From Paraburkholderia tropica (GTDB taxonomy: Bacteria; Pseudomonadota; Gammaproteobacteria; Burkholderiales; Burkholderiaceae): a stretch of DNA of 64,000 bases. The notes under the pieces were generated by a model. The model did not search any database. It was not told the origin of the DNA and worked only from the letters and a program-made list of their open reading frames with translations. Made by a program: the position numbers and the translations under genes. Position 1 is the first letter of the stretch. Each line of letters begins with the position of its first letter. Shown here one piece after another: positions 53,797-61,297 of this stretch. The stretch covers positions 62,001 to 126,000 of the forward strand of contig NZ_FNZM01000016.1 of NCBI RefSeq assembly GCF_900109265.1, read 5' to 3'.

Positions 53797-54129
53797 ATGG
53801 GACTCGGAATGGATGTGGCCTGCGTCGGCTTTGAGAAAACGCGGGAAATCGAATCTGCGGCAGCGCAGGCCCTTTTAAAACTGCTCCACTTCGCTAATGA
53901 AGTCACGCATTGCAGTCTCACGATAACGCGCTCGGAGTCAATCTATCTCACGACGCTCGAGGTCTTCGCGAGCAAAAGGCAGCGGGTTTTTACCCAGAAG
54001 TACAGTGGCGATACTCTGCTGCCTTTGATCGAGCAGGTTTTCACTGAAACCGAAGCTCGGCTGTCCGCTTTTATTTTTCGCCAGGCAACAACCTGTTCAT
54101 CGGCAGCGGACCTCGCCCGGGGCACCTGA
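53797..54129 (+). CDS. Small protein resembling ribosome hibernation factor HPF/RaiA
   Basis: A 110-residue soluble protein. The segment ESAAAQALLKLLHFANEVTHCSLTI, then YLTTLEVFASKRQRVFTQKYSGDTLLPLIEQVFTETEARLSAF has the helix-strand-strand-helix order of HPF/RaiA (amphipathic helix, two strands, long final helix), although identities are weak and the basic patch is reduced. If right, it would bind the 30S decoding centre in stasis. A very strong SD (GGGGGGGAT) precedes the ATG. Location among universal stress genes supports this. It could also be an unrelated small stress protein. Confidence 0.5.
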   Translation: MGLGMDVACVGFEKTREIESAAAQALLKLLHFANEVTHCSLTITRSESIYLTTLEVFASKRQRVFTQKYSGDTLLPLIEQVFTETEARLSAFIFRQATTCSSAADLARGT

Positions 54130-54247
54130 ATACGCCAAACAAGGCAAGCAGCACCACCACAAACAGGATTGACCGTGTCGCCACGGCGCATCTCTCAGCG
54201 GACAGGCCTCTCGTTTTTTATTCTGATTTTCCGCCGCGGCGCCACGC

Positions 54248-54261
54248 GTGACGCATGTCAA
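54248..54261 (+). promoter_or_regulatory. Imperfect FNR/ANR-like box
   Basis: GTGAC-GCAT-GTCAA matches TTGAY-N4-RTCAA except for the first base. It is in the gap between the HPF-like gene and the convergent b561 gene, with no gene start directly downstream, so its role is unclear. Confidence 0.3.
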
Positions 54262-54309
54262 ACTGCCGAGGCAATAGCGAGGATCGATTAAAGGCACTAA
54301 ATGAAAAAC

Positions 54310-54337
54310 GGCTCGTTCCTTTTGCAGGAAACGAGCC
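54310..54337 (-). terminator. Rho-independent terminator of the b561 gene
   Basis: GGCTCGTTCCT (54310-54320) pairs with AGG-a-AACGAGCC (54326-54337) with one bulged A and a 5-base loop; read on the minus strand it is followed by GTTTTTC. It lies 36 bases past the b561 stop. Confidence 0.75.
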
Positions 54338-54372
54338 ATTGGCAAACTGTTGACGCGATGACCGGATGGCGA

Positions 54373-54912
54373 TTACCCGGTTATCCGTTGTAGCACCTTA
54401 TCCTTCAGCACGAAACGGTGGAACAGTGCTGCGCCGACATGCACGCCGATCAGCACCAGCAGCGCCCAGGCGAGCGTGCCATGGATGTCTCCCATCGCAT
54501 GTCCGGCGGTTGATCCCGTGGGCACGAGCGCTGGCAACGGTAGTGCGCCGAAGACCGTGTCTTTCCACCCTCGTGACGATGCGTTGGCCCAGCCAAGCAG
54601 CGGAACCGCAATCAGCGCGGCATAAAGCAGGAAGTGCGTGGAGCGAGAAACGGTGTCCAGCAGCGGTGGCAGTGTGCCCGGAGGTGGCCTGTGCGTGACG
54701 CGCCAGACGACCCGTACAGCCATGGCCGCAATGAGTGCCGTACCAATTGCAAGGTGCCACGCAATGAGTCCGACCGGTTGCGTATCGCGGTGCACGTCGG
54801 GCATCGTCCAGGCCACGACGAATTGAGCAGCAACCAGGACGACAATCGACCAGTGAAGAAGTCGGGCAACGAGTCCGTAGGTCTCGTCGCCGTTTTGCTT
54901 GATGGCAGACAT
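54373..54912 (-). CDS. Cytochrome b561 (second paralogue)
   Basis: A 179-residue four-helix b-type cytochrome: RLLHWSIVVLVAAQFVVAW (helix 1 with His), AWHLAIGTALIAAMAVRVVWRV (helix 2), FLLYAALIAVPLLGW (helix 3) and DIHGTLAWALLVLIGVHVGAALFHRF (helix 4, several His). SD AAGGAG is 6 bases before the ATG at 54912. Divergent from the P-type ATPase with a perfect FNR/ANR box in the shared gap, which suggests expression at low oxygen. Probably a quinol-dependent electron carrier in the inner membrane. Confidence 0.9.
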   Translation of the reverse strand: MSAIKQNGDETYGLVARLLHWSIVVLVAAQFVVAWTMPDVHRDTQPVGLIAWHLAIGTALIAAMAVRVVWRVTHRPPPGTLPPLLDTVSRSTHFLLYAALIAVPLLGWANASSRGWKDTVFGALPLPALVPTGSTAGHAMGDIHGTLAWALLVLIGVHVGAALFHRFVLKDKVLQRITG

Positions 54913-55082
54913 CGTCACTCCTTGAAGAGTTTGGAACGTGTGTAGCGTGTATCTTGCACGAGAAGCCTTATCCAATGCTTAAGAGACCGCCCGCTGCGCG
55001 AACCTCGCAGGGTCTCGTCGTAAGGACGCCTGTTTGCAAACGAGTCTGGATTCAGATCGGAGTCGTCGGCGTCCCGCCTGGT

Positions 55083-55096
55083 TTGACGCCAGTCAA
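55083..55096. promoter_or_regulatory. FNR/ANR-type binding site
   Basis: TTGAC-GCCA-GTCAA, a perfect match to TTGAY-N4-RTCAA, about 107 bases before the metal ATPase start and about 178 before the divergent b561 start. Confidence 0.7.
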
Positions 55097-55196
55097 GAGG
55101 TGCTAAGAACCGGTTAATACACTGTGTCAGGCACACCTTACAGTCGTCCGGAAATTCGTACCGCAATCTGCCTCGAGAGAACCTGGTGGTTTCGCC

Positions 55197-57488
55197 ATGC
55201 GACGTCTATTGCGTTCCATCGACTTCGTCCTTCTGCTCATCACGGCCCTGGGTCTGATAGGCGGCCTCATGCTCACTGCATCAGGCCGAGGCGTGATCGC
55301 CCACGCGGTATGGACCGTCGGGGCAGCGCCGGTCCTGCTGGCGTTGTCGATTTCCATTTTCCAGGCGTTGCGGCGCCGCGAAGCAGGCATCGATATCCTC
55401 GCGCTGCTCGCCATAGGCTTTGCACTGGCACTCGGCGAATTCCTTACCGCCGCGGTGATCGCGCTCATGCTGGCGAGTGGACGCGCGCTCGAACACTATG
55501 CACACGAGCGGGCGCGACGAGAAATGACGGCGCTGCTCGCGCACGCGCCGCACTACGCCAATCGCTTCGAAGGCGGCGAGTGGCTTCGCGTGGAGTTGGA
55601 CGCCGTTGTTCCGGGCGATCGGTTACTGGTGCGAAGCGGCGAGTTTGTACCGGTCGATGGCACGCTCGCTGGCCACGCGCAGCTGGACGAATCCGCACTC
55701 ACGGGCGAGTCCGTGCTCCAGTCGCGCCCGCCCGGGGAGGCCGTGCCCAGCGGCGTAGTCAACGCGGGAGCGCCGTTCGAAATGGTGGCCGCAGCGGCCG
55801 CCAGCGATAGCACGTTTGCCGGGATCGTCCGCATGGTGCAGTCAGCGCAGCAAGGCCGCAGTCCCGCGGCGCGCCTCGCCGACCGCTATGCACTGCTTTT
55901 TATCCCCGTCGCCCTGTTGCTTGCCGGAGCGAGCTGGCTTGTCACCGGCAACGTCGAGCGGGCGCTGGCGGTTCTCGTCGTTGCAACCCCATGCCCGCTG
56001 ATCCTCGCGGTGCCCGTGGCAGTCGTCTCAGGCATGTCGCGTTGCGCAAAGCGCGGCGTACTCGTCAAAAGCGGCGGCGCGCTGGAGCGTCTCGCTCAGG
56101 CAGGCATCCTGTTTTTCGACAAGACCGGCACGCTGACGGGCGGCCATGCTCGTCTGGTCGCGGTCGTCACGGATCCCGGGACAACGGCGGACAGCGTGTT
56201 GCGGTTTGCCGCTTCGCTTGCTCAAGCGTCGGGGCATGTGATTTCCCAGGGGGTAACCACGGCCGCACGCGAACGCAAGCTCTCGCTTGCCGTGCCAGCC
56301 CGTGTTGTCGAACAGCCCGGCGCGGGACTGACGGGGGAGATCGACGGTCAGGTGGTTGCGATCGGCTCGTTTGCCTATGTATCGACGGTCGCGACGCCGG
56401 CGCCCTGGAGCAAGGCCTTCCTTCAGCGCGTTGCCAGCGAAGGCGCCTCGGCCGTGTTCGTGGGCGTCGACGGTGTCATGGCGGGCGCCATTCAGATGGC
56501 GGACCAGATCCGCCTGGAGACGCCACGAGCGCTGAGGTTGCTGCGTCAGGAAGGTATCCGGCGGCTCATCATGCTCACCGGCGACAGACGCGACGTGGCC
56601 GAAACCATCGGTGCAATGCTCGGCGTCACCGAAGTGTGCGCAGAGCAAACGCCCGCGGACAAGCTCGCCGCTATCCACGCCGCTCGAGCGCAAGGCACGG
56701 TCATCATGGTCGGCGACGGCATCAACGACGCCCCTGCGCTCGCGGCCGCCGACGTCGGGATCGCGATGGGCGCGCGCGGGGCCGCTGCGTCATCGGAGGC
56801 CGCAGACATCGTGCTGCTCGTAGACCGCCTGGATCGCCTCGTGGAGGCATTGAGAGTGGCTCGCCGTACCCGACGGATCGCGATGCAGAGCGTGGTGACC
56901 GGCATGGCGTTTTCGATTGCGGCCATGGTGGTTGCGGCCCTCGGCTATTTGCAGCCCCTGGCGGGCGCGATGGTTCAGGAGCTTATCGACGTGGGTGTCA
57001 TCGCGAATGCACTGCGGGCGCTGCGGATACGCGCCACGGCGACGACCGGTAGTCTCGCGCGGGACGATGCGGACCGTCTGAAAGCCGGTCACGTCGAACT
57101 CGGGCCGGTGATCGAACAGATCCGGAAACTGGCGGACGAGTTACCGCGACTGCCGCGAACGACGATTGCAAGCGCGCTCGAGAGCGTGAACGCGTCGCTG
57201 TCCCGAGAGCTGGTTCCGCACGAACAGCGCGACGATGCGCAGGTGTATCCGGATCTCGCGCGCCTGCTCGGTGGAGAAGATCCGATGGCGGCAATGAGCG
57301 GCACGCATCGGGAAATATTTCGCCTTGCCCGTCTGCTTGGACAGATGACGGCGGAGATACCGAGCGAGGGCCCCGACGCGGACAGCATTCAGGAATTCCA
57401 GCGACTACTGTACGGACTGGACGCGATTGTGCGCTTGCACTGCACGCAGGAGGATGAACTGTTCCACGCGCTCGATGAGGGCGCCTAG
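55197..57488 (+). CDS. P1B-type metal ATPase with TPCP motif and C-terminal hemerythrin domain (P1B-5-like)
   Basis: A 763-residue metal-exporting ATPase. There is no N-terminal heavy-metal-associated domain. Core motifs: LTGES (about 166-170), membrane metal site TPCP (Thr264-Pro267), phosphorylation DKTGT (Asp308), GDGINDAP (about 506-513). Residues about 630-763 form a hemerythrin-like helical domain with His/Glu in VPHEQRDDAQVYP, THREIF and RLHCTQEDELFH. TPCP plus a C-terminal hemerythrin domain defines the P1B-5 group, whose studied member (Sinorhizobium Nia) is linked to Ni/Fe export. The usual 'HP' of the N domain reads SGHV here. Probably removes Fe(II) or Ni(II) at low oxygen, with the hemerythrin domain as a sensor (inference). 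Confidence 0.9.
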   Translation: MRRLLRSIDFVLLLITALGLIGGLMLTASGRGVIAHAVWTVGAAPVLLALSISIFQALRRREAGIDILALLAIGFALALGEFLTAAVIALMLASGRALEHYAHERARREMTALLAHAPHYANRFEGGEWLRVELDAVVPGDRLLVRSGEFVPVDGTLAGHAQLDESALTGESVLQSRPPGEAVPSGVVNAGAPFEMVAAAAASDSTFAGIVRMVQSAQQGRSPAARLADRYALLFIPVALLLAGASWLVTGNVERALAVLVVATPCPLILAVPVAVVSGMSRCAKRGVLVKSGGALERLAQAGILFFDKTGTLTGGHARLVAVVTDPGTTADSVLRFAASLAQASGHVISQGVTTAARERKLSLAVPARVVEQPGAGLTGEIDGQVVAIGSFAYVSTVATPAPWSKAFLQRVASEGASAVFVGVDGVMAGAIQMADQIRLETPRALRLLRQEGIRRLIMLTGDRRDVAETIGAMLGVTEVCAEQTPADKLAAIHAARAQGTVIMVGDGINDAPALAAADVGIAMGARGAAASSEAADIVLLVDRLDRLVEALRVARRTRRIAMQSVVTGMAFSIAAMVVAALGYLQPLAGAMVQELIDVGVIANALRALRIRATATTGSLARDDADRLKAGHVELGPVIEQIRKLADELPRLPRTTIASALESVNASLSRELVPHEQRDDAQVYPDLARLLGGEDPMAAMSGTHREIFRLARLLGQMTAEIPSEGPDADSIQEFQRLLYGLDAIVRLHCTQEDELFHALDEGA

Positions 57489-57632
57489 AAACGCAACGGG
57501 TGTCCATACAAACAACCGGTCGGTTCTTCAAGCGTGCCGATGGATCACGCCCCGGCCACGTTCGGCCACGGAGCGACGGGGCGAGCGGAGGAGGCGCGCT
57601 GTTCGAGTTTGTGACAGGAACGGCAGCGCCAA

Positions 57633-57646
57633 TTGATGCATATCAA
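57633..57646. promoter_or_regulatory. FNR/ANR-type binding site
   Basis: TTGAT-GCAT-ATCAA, a perfect consensus match inside the larger AATTGAT...ATCAATT dyad (57631-57648), about 91 bases upstream of the secreted protein ATG at 57737. Confidence 0.75.
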
Positions 57647-57736
57647 TTGCCGTTCGAGCGACATTTCTATTCTTGCTTCATCGATGCCACGCCGAGCACC
57701 GGGTCGTGGCGCAGTTCAAGCGAATGGAGCCCGTTC

Positions 57737-58195
57737 ATGTTCACGCTTTTCCGCTTTTACGCCTTCCTCCTCTTTGCCGGACTGGTCGTTTTTTCCGGAA
57801 GCGTGGACGCAATGCCGGCGTCTGCACCCGTCCGGCACAACGGCATCAGCTACATCACAGGGGGCATTGGCCAAACCGAAGTCGAAGCGTTCAGAGCGCA
57901 GGCTCAACAGTACAACTTGCGCATGACCTTCACGACGAAGTCGGGCGCGTTCCTGTCCGATGTCGACGTGAGCATCTGGAATATGGCGCGTCATCGTGTT
58001 CTGCGAGTGCGCACGGAAGGGCCGTTCCTGTTTGTCCGCCTGCCCGCGGGCCGCTACCAGATCGAAATTCATCTTGGCCCGCAGAGTGCGACGAAGGCGG
58101 TGCAGGTTCCTGCGCGCGGAGGATCAGAGGCGATTTTTCGTCTTGACGATCCCGACACCTGCGGTGTGATTCTCCTGTGCAAACAGGCGCGATAG
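57737..58195 (+). CDS. Exported protein with carboxypeptidase-regulatory-like domain
   Basis: A 152-residue protein: signal peptide (hydrophobic YAFLLFAGLVVFSGSVDA, cleavage about residue 25) and a beta-sandwich-like segment with MTFTTKSGAFLSDVDVSIWNMARHRVLRVRTEGPFLFVRLPAGRYQIEIHLGPQ, whose 'LPAGRYQIEI' is the hallmark of carboxypeptidase-regulatory/PEGA-like folds. A Cys pair near the C-terminus (TCGVILLC) may form a disulfide. GGAG lies 7-8 bases before ATG 57737. Function unknown, periplasmic by inference, FNR-type box upstream. Confidence 0.78.
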   Translation: MFTLFRFYAFLLFAGLVVFSGSVDAMPASAPVRHNGISYITGGIGQTEVEAFRAQAQQYNLRMTFTTKSGAFLSDVDVSIWNMARHRVLRVRTEGPFLFVRLPAGRYQIEIHLGPQSATKAVQVPARGGSEAIFRLDDPDTCGVILLCKQAR

Positions 58196-58247
58196 TCCGC
58201 GTAAAACCGCATGAGTCCGTCGGGCGGACATCTCAAGGACTTGACGC

Positions 58248-59147
58248 ATGTCGCTGAGAATATGCATCGCCATCGATTCGTCAGAAGCTTCCCGCGAGGC
58301 GCTGAGATTCGTTCGCGACATCGCGCCGATTGGGAGCATCGTCCGCCTCGTTAGCGTGGTGCTGGGCGAAGCGTCGATTCTGCCGCCCGGAGACGCCACG
58401 ATTCCGGTTCTGGATTCCTTGCAGGAAGAACGGGTTCGCGAGGCGAAGCGCGTGCTCGCGAACGCGACGGACTATCTCGCGCGCGCCGGCATTCGAGCGG
58501 AGACTCAGACGATCGAACTGCCCGGACGCGACACCGATATCGGCCGCGCAATCGTGACGTCGGCGGCTTCGTGGCAGGCCGATCTGCTTGTTGTCGGCGC
58601 GCGGCAGCATCGGCAATGGTTGCGATGGCTTGAAGGAAGAGTCTCCGGGGCATTGACGCGTTTGCACCGGTGTCCGCTATTGATCGTCCCCCTTTCCGGG
58701 GCACAAGCCGAACACGATCGGCCGACACGCATCCTCTTTGCGGTTGATTCCGCTGAGGACGCACGACATTGCATGGCCTATGGACTGCGCCTCGCGACGC
58801 GAGCCTCGCATCTGCGCGCAGTGAACGTTGCTGCACCGGCTCCCGTTTGGCCAGTGGCGCACGATGCCCCGGACGTCGGGCGCGCAGCGAAAGCGCTGGT
58901 CGCGGCAAAACAGTGTCTCCAGCGGGCTTCGGACAACGTGACGACGGCCACCATCGGCGCGGCGGAAACGAGCGACGACATCGCGCGCGTGCTGGTGCGG
59001 GAGGCGGTGGAATGGGCCGCTGATCTGCTGGTGATGGGGATGCACAGCAGCGGGGGGCTGACTCATCTGGTGGTCGGCAGTGTCGCCAAAGAGGTCGCGC
59101 GTCTCACGCGGACGCCACTGCTGCTGGTTGACGCTCCGGCTCCTTGA
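58248..59147 (+). CDS. Tandem-domain universal stress protein
   Basis: A 299-residue protein made of two UspA domains (about 1-145 and 155-299). The first has ICIAIDSSEASREAL and DLLVVGARQHRQWLRWLEGRVSGALTRLHRCPLLIVPL; the second has ILFAVDSAEDARHCMAYGL and DLLVMGMHSSGGLTHLVVGSVAKEVARLTRTPLLLVD. The second domain keeps a G-x2-G-x9-G(S/T)-like ATP loop; the first is degenerate. Usp tandems of this type are common in dormancy/low-oxygen regulons. It is 52 bases after the exported protein gene, probably cotranscribed. Confidence 0.92.
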   Translation: MSLRICIAIDSSEASREALRFVRDIAPIGSIVRLVSVVLGEASILPPGDATIPVLDSLQEERVREAKRVLANATDYLARAGIRAETQTIELPGRDTDIGRAIVTSAASWQADLLVVGARQHRQWLRWLEGRVSGALTRLHRCPLLIVPLSGAQAEHDRPTRILFAVDSAEDARHCMAYGLRLATRASHLRAVNVAAPAPVWPVAHDAPDVGRAAKALVAAKQCLQRASDNVTTATIGAAETSDDIARVLVREAVEWAADLLVMGMHSSGGLTHLVVGSVAKEVARLTRTPLLLVDAPAP

Positions 59148-59462
59148 ATCCCCGTGTTTGATTGATCCACTTTGGTCGTACCGCAAACGATGCGGCCGTG
59201 AAGGCCGGCGTTCATGGATTCGCGATGTCGCGTTTGGCGCGCATTGCGCGCAGGGTTTCGACGTTGTCGTCCGCCGCTTGCGCAGGCATGTCGACGGCGG
59301 TTATGTCGAAGCGCCTTGCATTCGATAGAAGCGGCCCGTTCGCGCGGCACGTCTTCAGTACGTCGCGCAGCGGGGCGCGTTCCAATGAGGCGCTGCTGAA
59401 ACTGCCGTAAGCATTTTCTGGACACCGCAGGCAAACGCCTGCACAAGGGAAGGGGGGCGCAG
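59148..59462. other. Gap upstream of pfkB, holding a possible gene remnant
   Basis: A 315-base gap. On the minus strand a frame ending at 59212 has coding-like third positions over about 60 codons (see next entry). Otherwise I see no gene; a purine-rich AAGGGGGG precedes the pfkB GTG. Confidence 0.45.
59212..59400 (-). pseudogene. Possible minus-strand gene remnant, unidentified
   Basis: The minus-strand frame ending in TGA at 59212-59214 encodes a C-terminal-looking stretch (RANGPLLSNARRFDIT, then MPAQAADDNVETLRAMRAKRD) of balanced composition with third positions mostly G or C, unlike the plus-strand frames across it. There is no clear start codon with an SD, and the frame degrades into Cys/Ser-rich sequence above about 59400. 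It may be the eroded end of a gene lost before pfkB was placed here, or chance. Family not recognised. Confidence 0.25.
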
Positions 59463-60407
59463 GTGATCGAGATCGTGACACTGACACTGAATCCTGCCGT
59501 CGATCTCTCGACGGCAGTGGAGCGGGTCGTCGACACGCACAAGCTGCGCTGCGACGCCGCGTGCCGATACCCGGGCGGCGGCGGCATCAATGTCGCCCGC
59601 GTGATCCAGCGGCTCGACGGAAGGGAGGCGAACTGCCTCGCTCTCTATCTGGCGGGCGGCTCATCCGGGAGCCAGCTCGAACAGATGCTGACGGCGGAGC
59701 GCGTCAGCAGCCGGCGGCTGCGCATTGCGGGTGAAACGCGCGAGAACTTCTCCGTGAGCGAGCGCGCCACGGGCCGCGAGTTTCGCTTCGTTCTGCCCGG
59801 CCCGCAGATCAACGCCGATGAGTGGGCGGGCCTGTTCGCGGTGCTCGATGCGTTAATGCCCGCGCCGCGCTATCTCGTGCTGAGCGGGAGTCTGCCGCCC
59901 GGATTGCCGGCCAGGGCCTATGCCGATCTGACCCGCTATGCCCATCTGCGTGGCACGCGCGTGGTGCTCGATACCTCGGGGCCGGCGCTCGCGCTCGCAC
60001 TCGAAGCGGGTGTCTACCTCGTGAAGCCCAGCCTCGGCGAACTGGCCGCACTGGCTGGAAAGCCGCTTGCCGACGAAACCGATTGGCTGTCGGCCGCCCG
60101 TCGTCTGGTCGAGGAGCAGCGCGCGCAGATCGTTGCGTTGACCTTGGGGGAACGCGGCGCGCTGCTTGTCTCGTCCGAGGAAACCCTGCGCGTGCAAGCG
60201 CTGCCTTTGGCCGTATTGAGTGCAACCGGCGCCGGTGACAGTTTTCTGGCCGGCCTGCTGGTGGCGCTGCGTCGCGGCGACAGCTTGCGGGATGCCGCGC
60301 GTCTCGCTCAGGCTGCGGCCTCTGCCACGCTGCTCAAGAGCGGCACGGCGCTGTGCGACGCGGATGAAGTGAAGCGGCTGCACGCCGCCATCCGGGATGC
60401 GGCCTGA
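59463..60407 (+). CDS. pfkB: PfkB-type phosphofructokinase
   Basis: A 314-residue ribokinase-fold sugar kinase. N-terminal TLTLNPAVDLSTAVERVV (about 6-23), PGGGGINVARVIQRL (about 37-51, substrate loop), LSGSLPPGLP (about 139-148), and catalytic GAGDSFLAGLL (about 257-267). This matches 6-phosphofructokinase II; 1-phosphofructokinase or tagatose-6-phosphate kinase are alternatives. The start is GTG at 59463. Burkholderia relatives often lack a PfkA, so this stress-region PfkB may open the upper Embden-Meyerhof route at low oxygen (inference). Confidence 0.88.
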   Translation: MIEIVTLTLNPAVDLSTAVERVVDTHKLRCDAACRYPGGGGINVARVIQRLDGREANCLALYLAGGSSGSQLEQMLTAERVSSRRLRIAGETRENFSVSERATGREFRFVLPGPQINADEWAGLFAVLDALMPAPRYLVLSGSLPPGLPARAYADLTRYAHLRGTRVVLDTSGPALALALEAGVYLVKPSLGELAALAGKPLADETDWLSAARRLVEEQRAQIVALTLGERGALLVSSEETLRVQALPLAVLSATGAGDSFLAGLLVALRRGDSLRDAARLAQAAASATLLKSGTALCDADEVKRLHAAIRDAA

Positions 60408-60756
60408 CGCCTTGCCGCGCCTGTTCAGACGGCGCCTGACCGGCGACGCGACAGCGGCACGACCAAGGTCGCCGATTTGAGCAGCGCGGAACGCCGTGGA
60501 GCCTTTGTCCTTCCACGCCGGACGACGACAGGCGTCCGTCACGGCGAAATCGCGGGAGCTCGACGCCACCCCCGAGAGCAGGCTGTCGCCGGCGGCTCCG
60601 TCCGTATCGCTGATTGCTTCCACAAAACTGATGTTGACCCGATGGCGGGCCGGCAAGATGCCGGCTCGCCTGCCTACGCTGCGGACTCTCGCCAGGTTCA
60701 TCAAACGCCCGTCCGGATGCGCACGGCCACGCGCCCCGTTCGGCCCCGTTTGTCTC

Positions 60757-60770
60757 TTGACGCAAGTCAA
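60757..60770. promoter_or_regulatory. FNR/ANR-type binding site
   Basis: TTGAC-GCAA-GTCAA, a perfect consensus match, 77 bases upstream of the universal stress protein ATG at 60848. The 60408-60847 gap (about 440 bases) otherwise shows no supported gene. Confidence 0.75.
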
Positions 60771-60847
60771 TGCCGCGGCGCGGCCCAACCCGATGATGAA
60801 AAGCACGCAAGACCACACGGGCGTGACATCCCGATTCAGGAGCCGAC

Positions 60848-61297
60848 ATGTGTGACAGGATTCTGGTGGCGTTCGACGGCTCCGAGACGTCGAGACACGC
60901 GCTCGCCGAGGCGCTGCGCGTCGCTCGCCTGACAGGCGCGCAACTCTACGTCGCGCATGTGATCGACATTCTGGCGCCCTTCGGCATGGGGCTGACCTAC
61001 GTGCCGGCGGACCTGATCGCCGCCTACCGCGAAGGCGCGCGCAGGGTGCTTGAAGTGGCGCGCGCCGAAGCAAAGGGCGCGGGCGTGAGATGCGAGACGG
61101 AGCTGCTGGAACTGCAAAGCGTCACCGACAGCGTGGCGGACTGCCTGAACCGCTGCGCCACGCGCGTGGGCGCGCAACTCGTCGTGCTCGGCACGCATGG
61201 CCGTCGCGGCGTGCGACGCGCCGTTCTCGGCAGTATCGCCGAGGAATGTGTGCGCGTGACCGACTGCCCGGTGCTGCTCGTGCGGGGTGCCTTGTGA
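60848..61297 (+). CDS. Universal stress protein (single UspA domain)
   Basis: A 149-residue UspA protein: ILVAFDGSETSRHALAEALRVA (about 4-25) and the ATP-binding end motif LGTHGRRGVRRAVLGSIAEECVRVTDCPVLLV (about 114-145) with intact G-x2-G-x9-G-S. It probably binds ATP. It is cotranscribed with PEP synthase: its stop overlaps the next start (GTGA). An FNR/ANR box precedes it. Confidence 0.93.
   Translation: MCDRILVAFDGSETSRHALAEALRVARLTGAQLYVAHVIDILAPFGMGLTYVPADLIAAYREGARRVLEVARAEAKGAGVRCETELLELQSVTDSVADCLNRCATRVGAQLVVLGTHGRRGVRRAVLGSIAEECVRVTDCPVLLVRGAL

Noticed and set aside
54301..54393. 30-codon plus-strand ORF with AAAGG upstream, below an imperfect FNR-like box
   Set aside because: It contains the terminator hairpin of the b561 gene and then runs into that gene; it is more likely a chance frame.
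58241..58254. TTGACGCATGTCGC, half of an FNR-type box
   Set aside because: It overlaps the ATG of the universal stress gene and the second half-site is degenerate; coincidence is likely.
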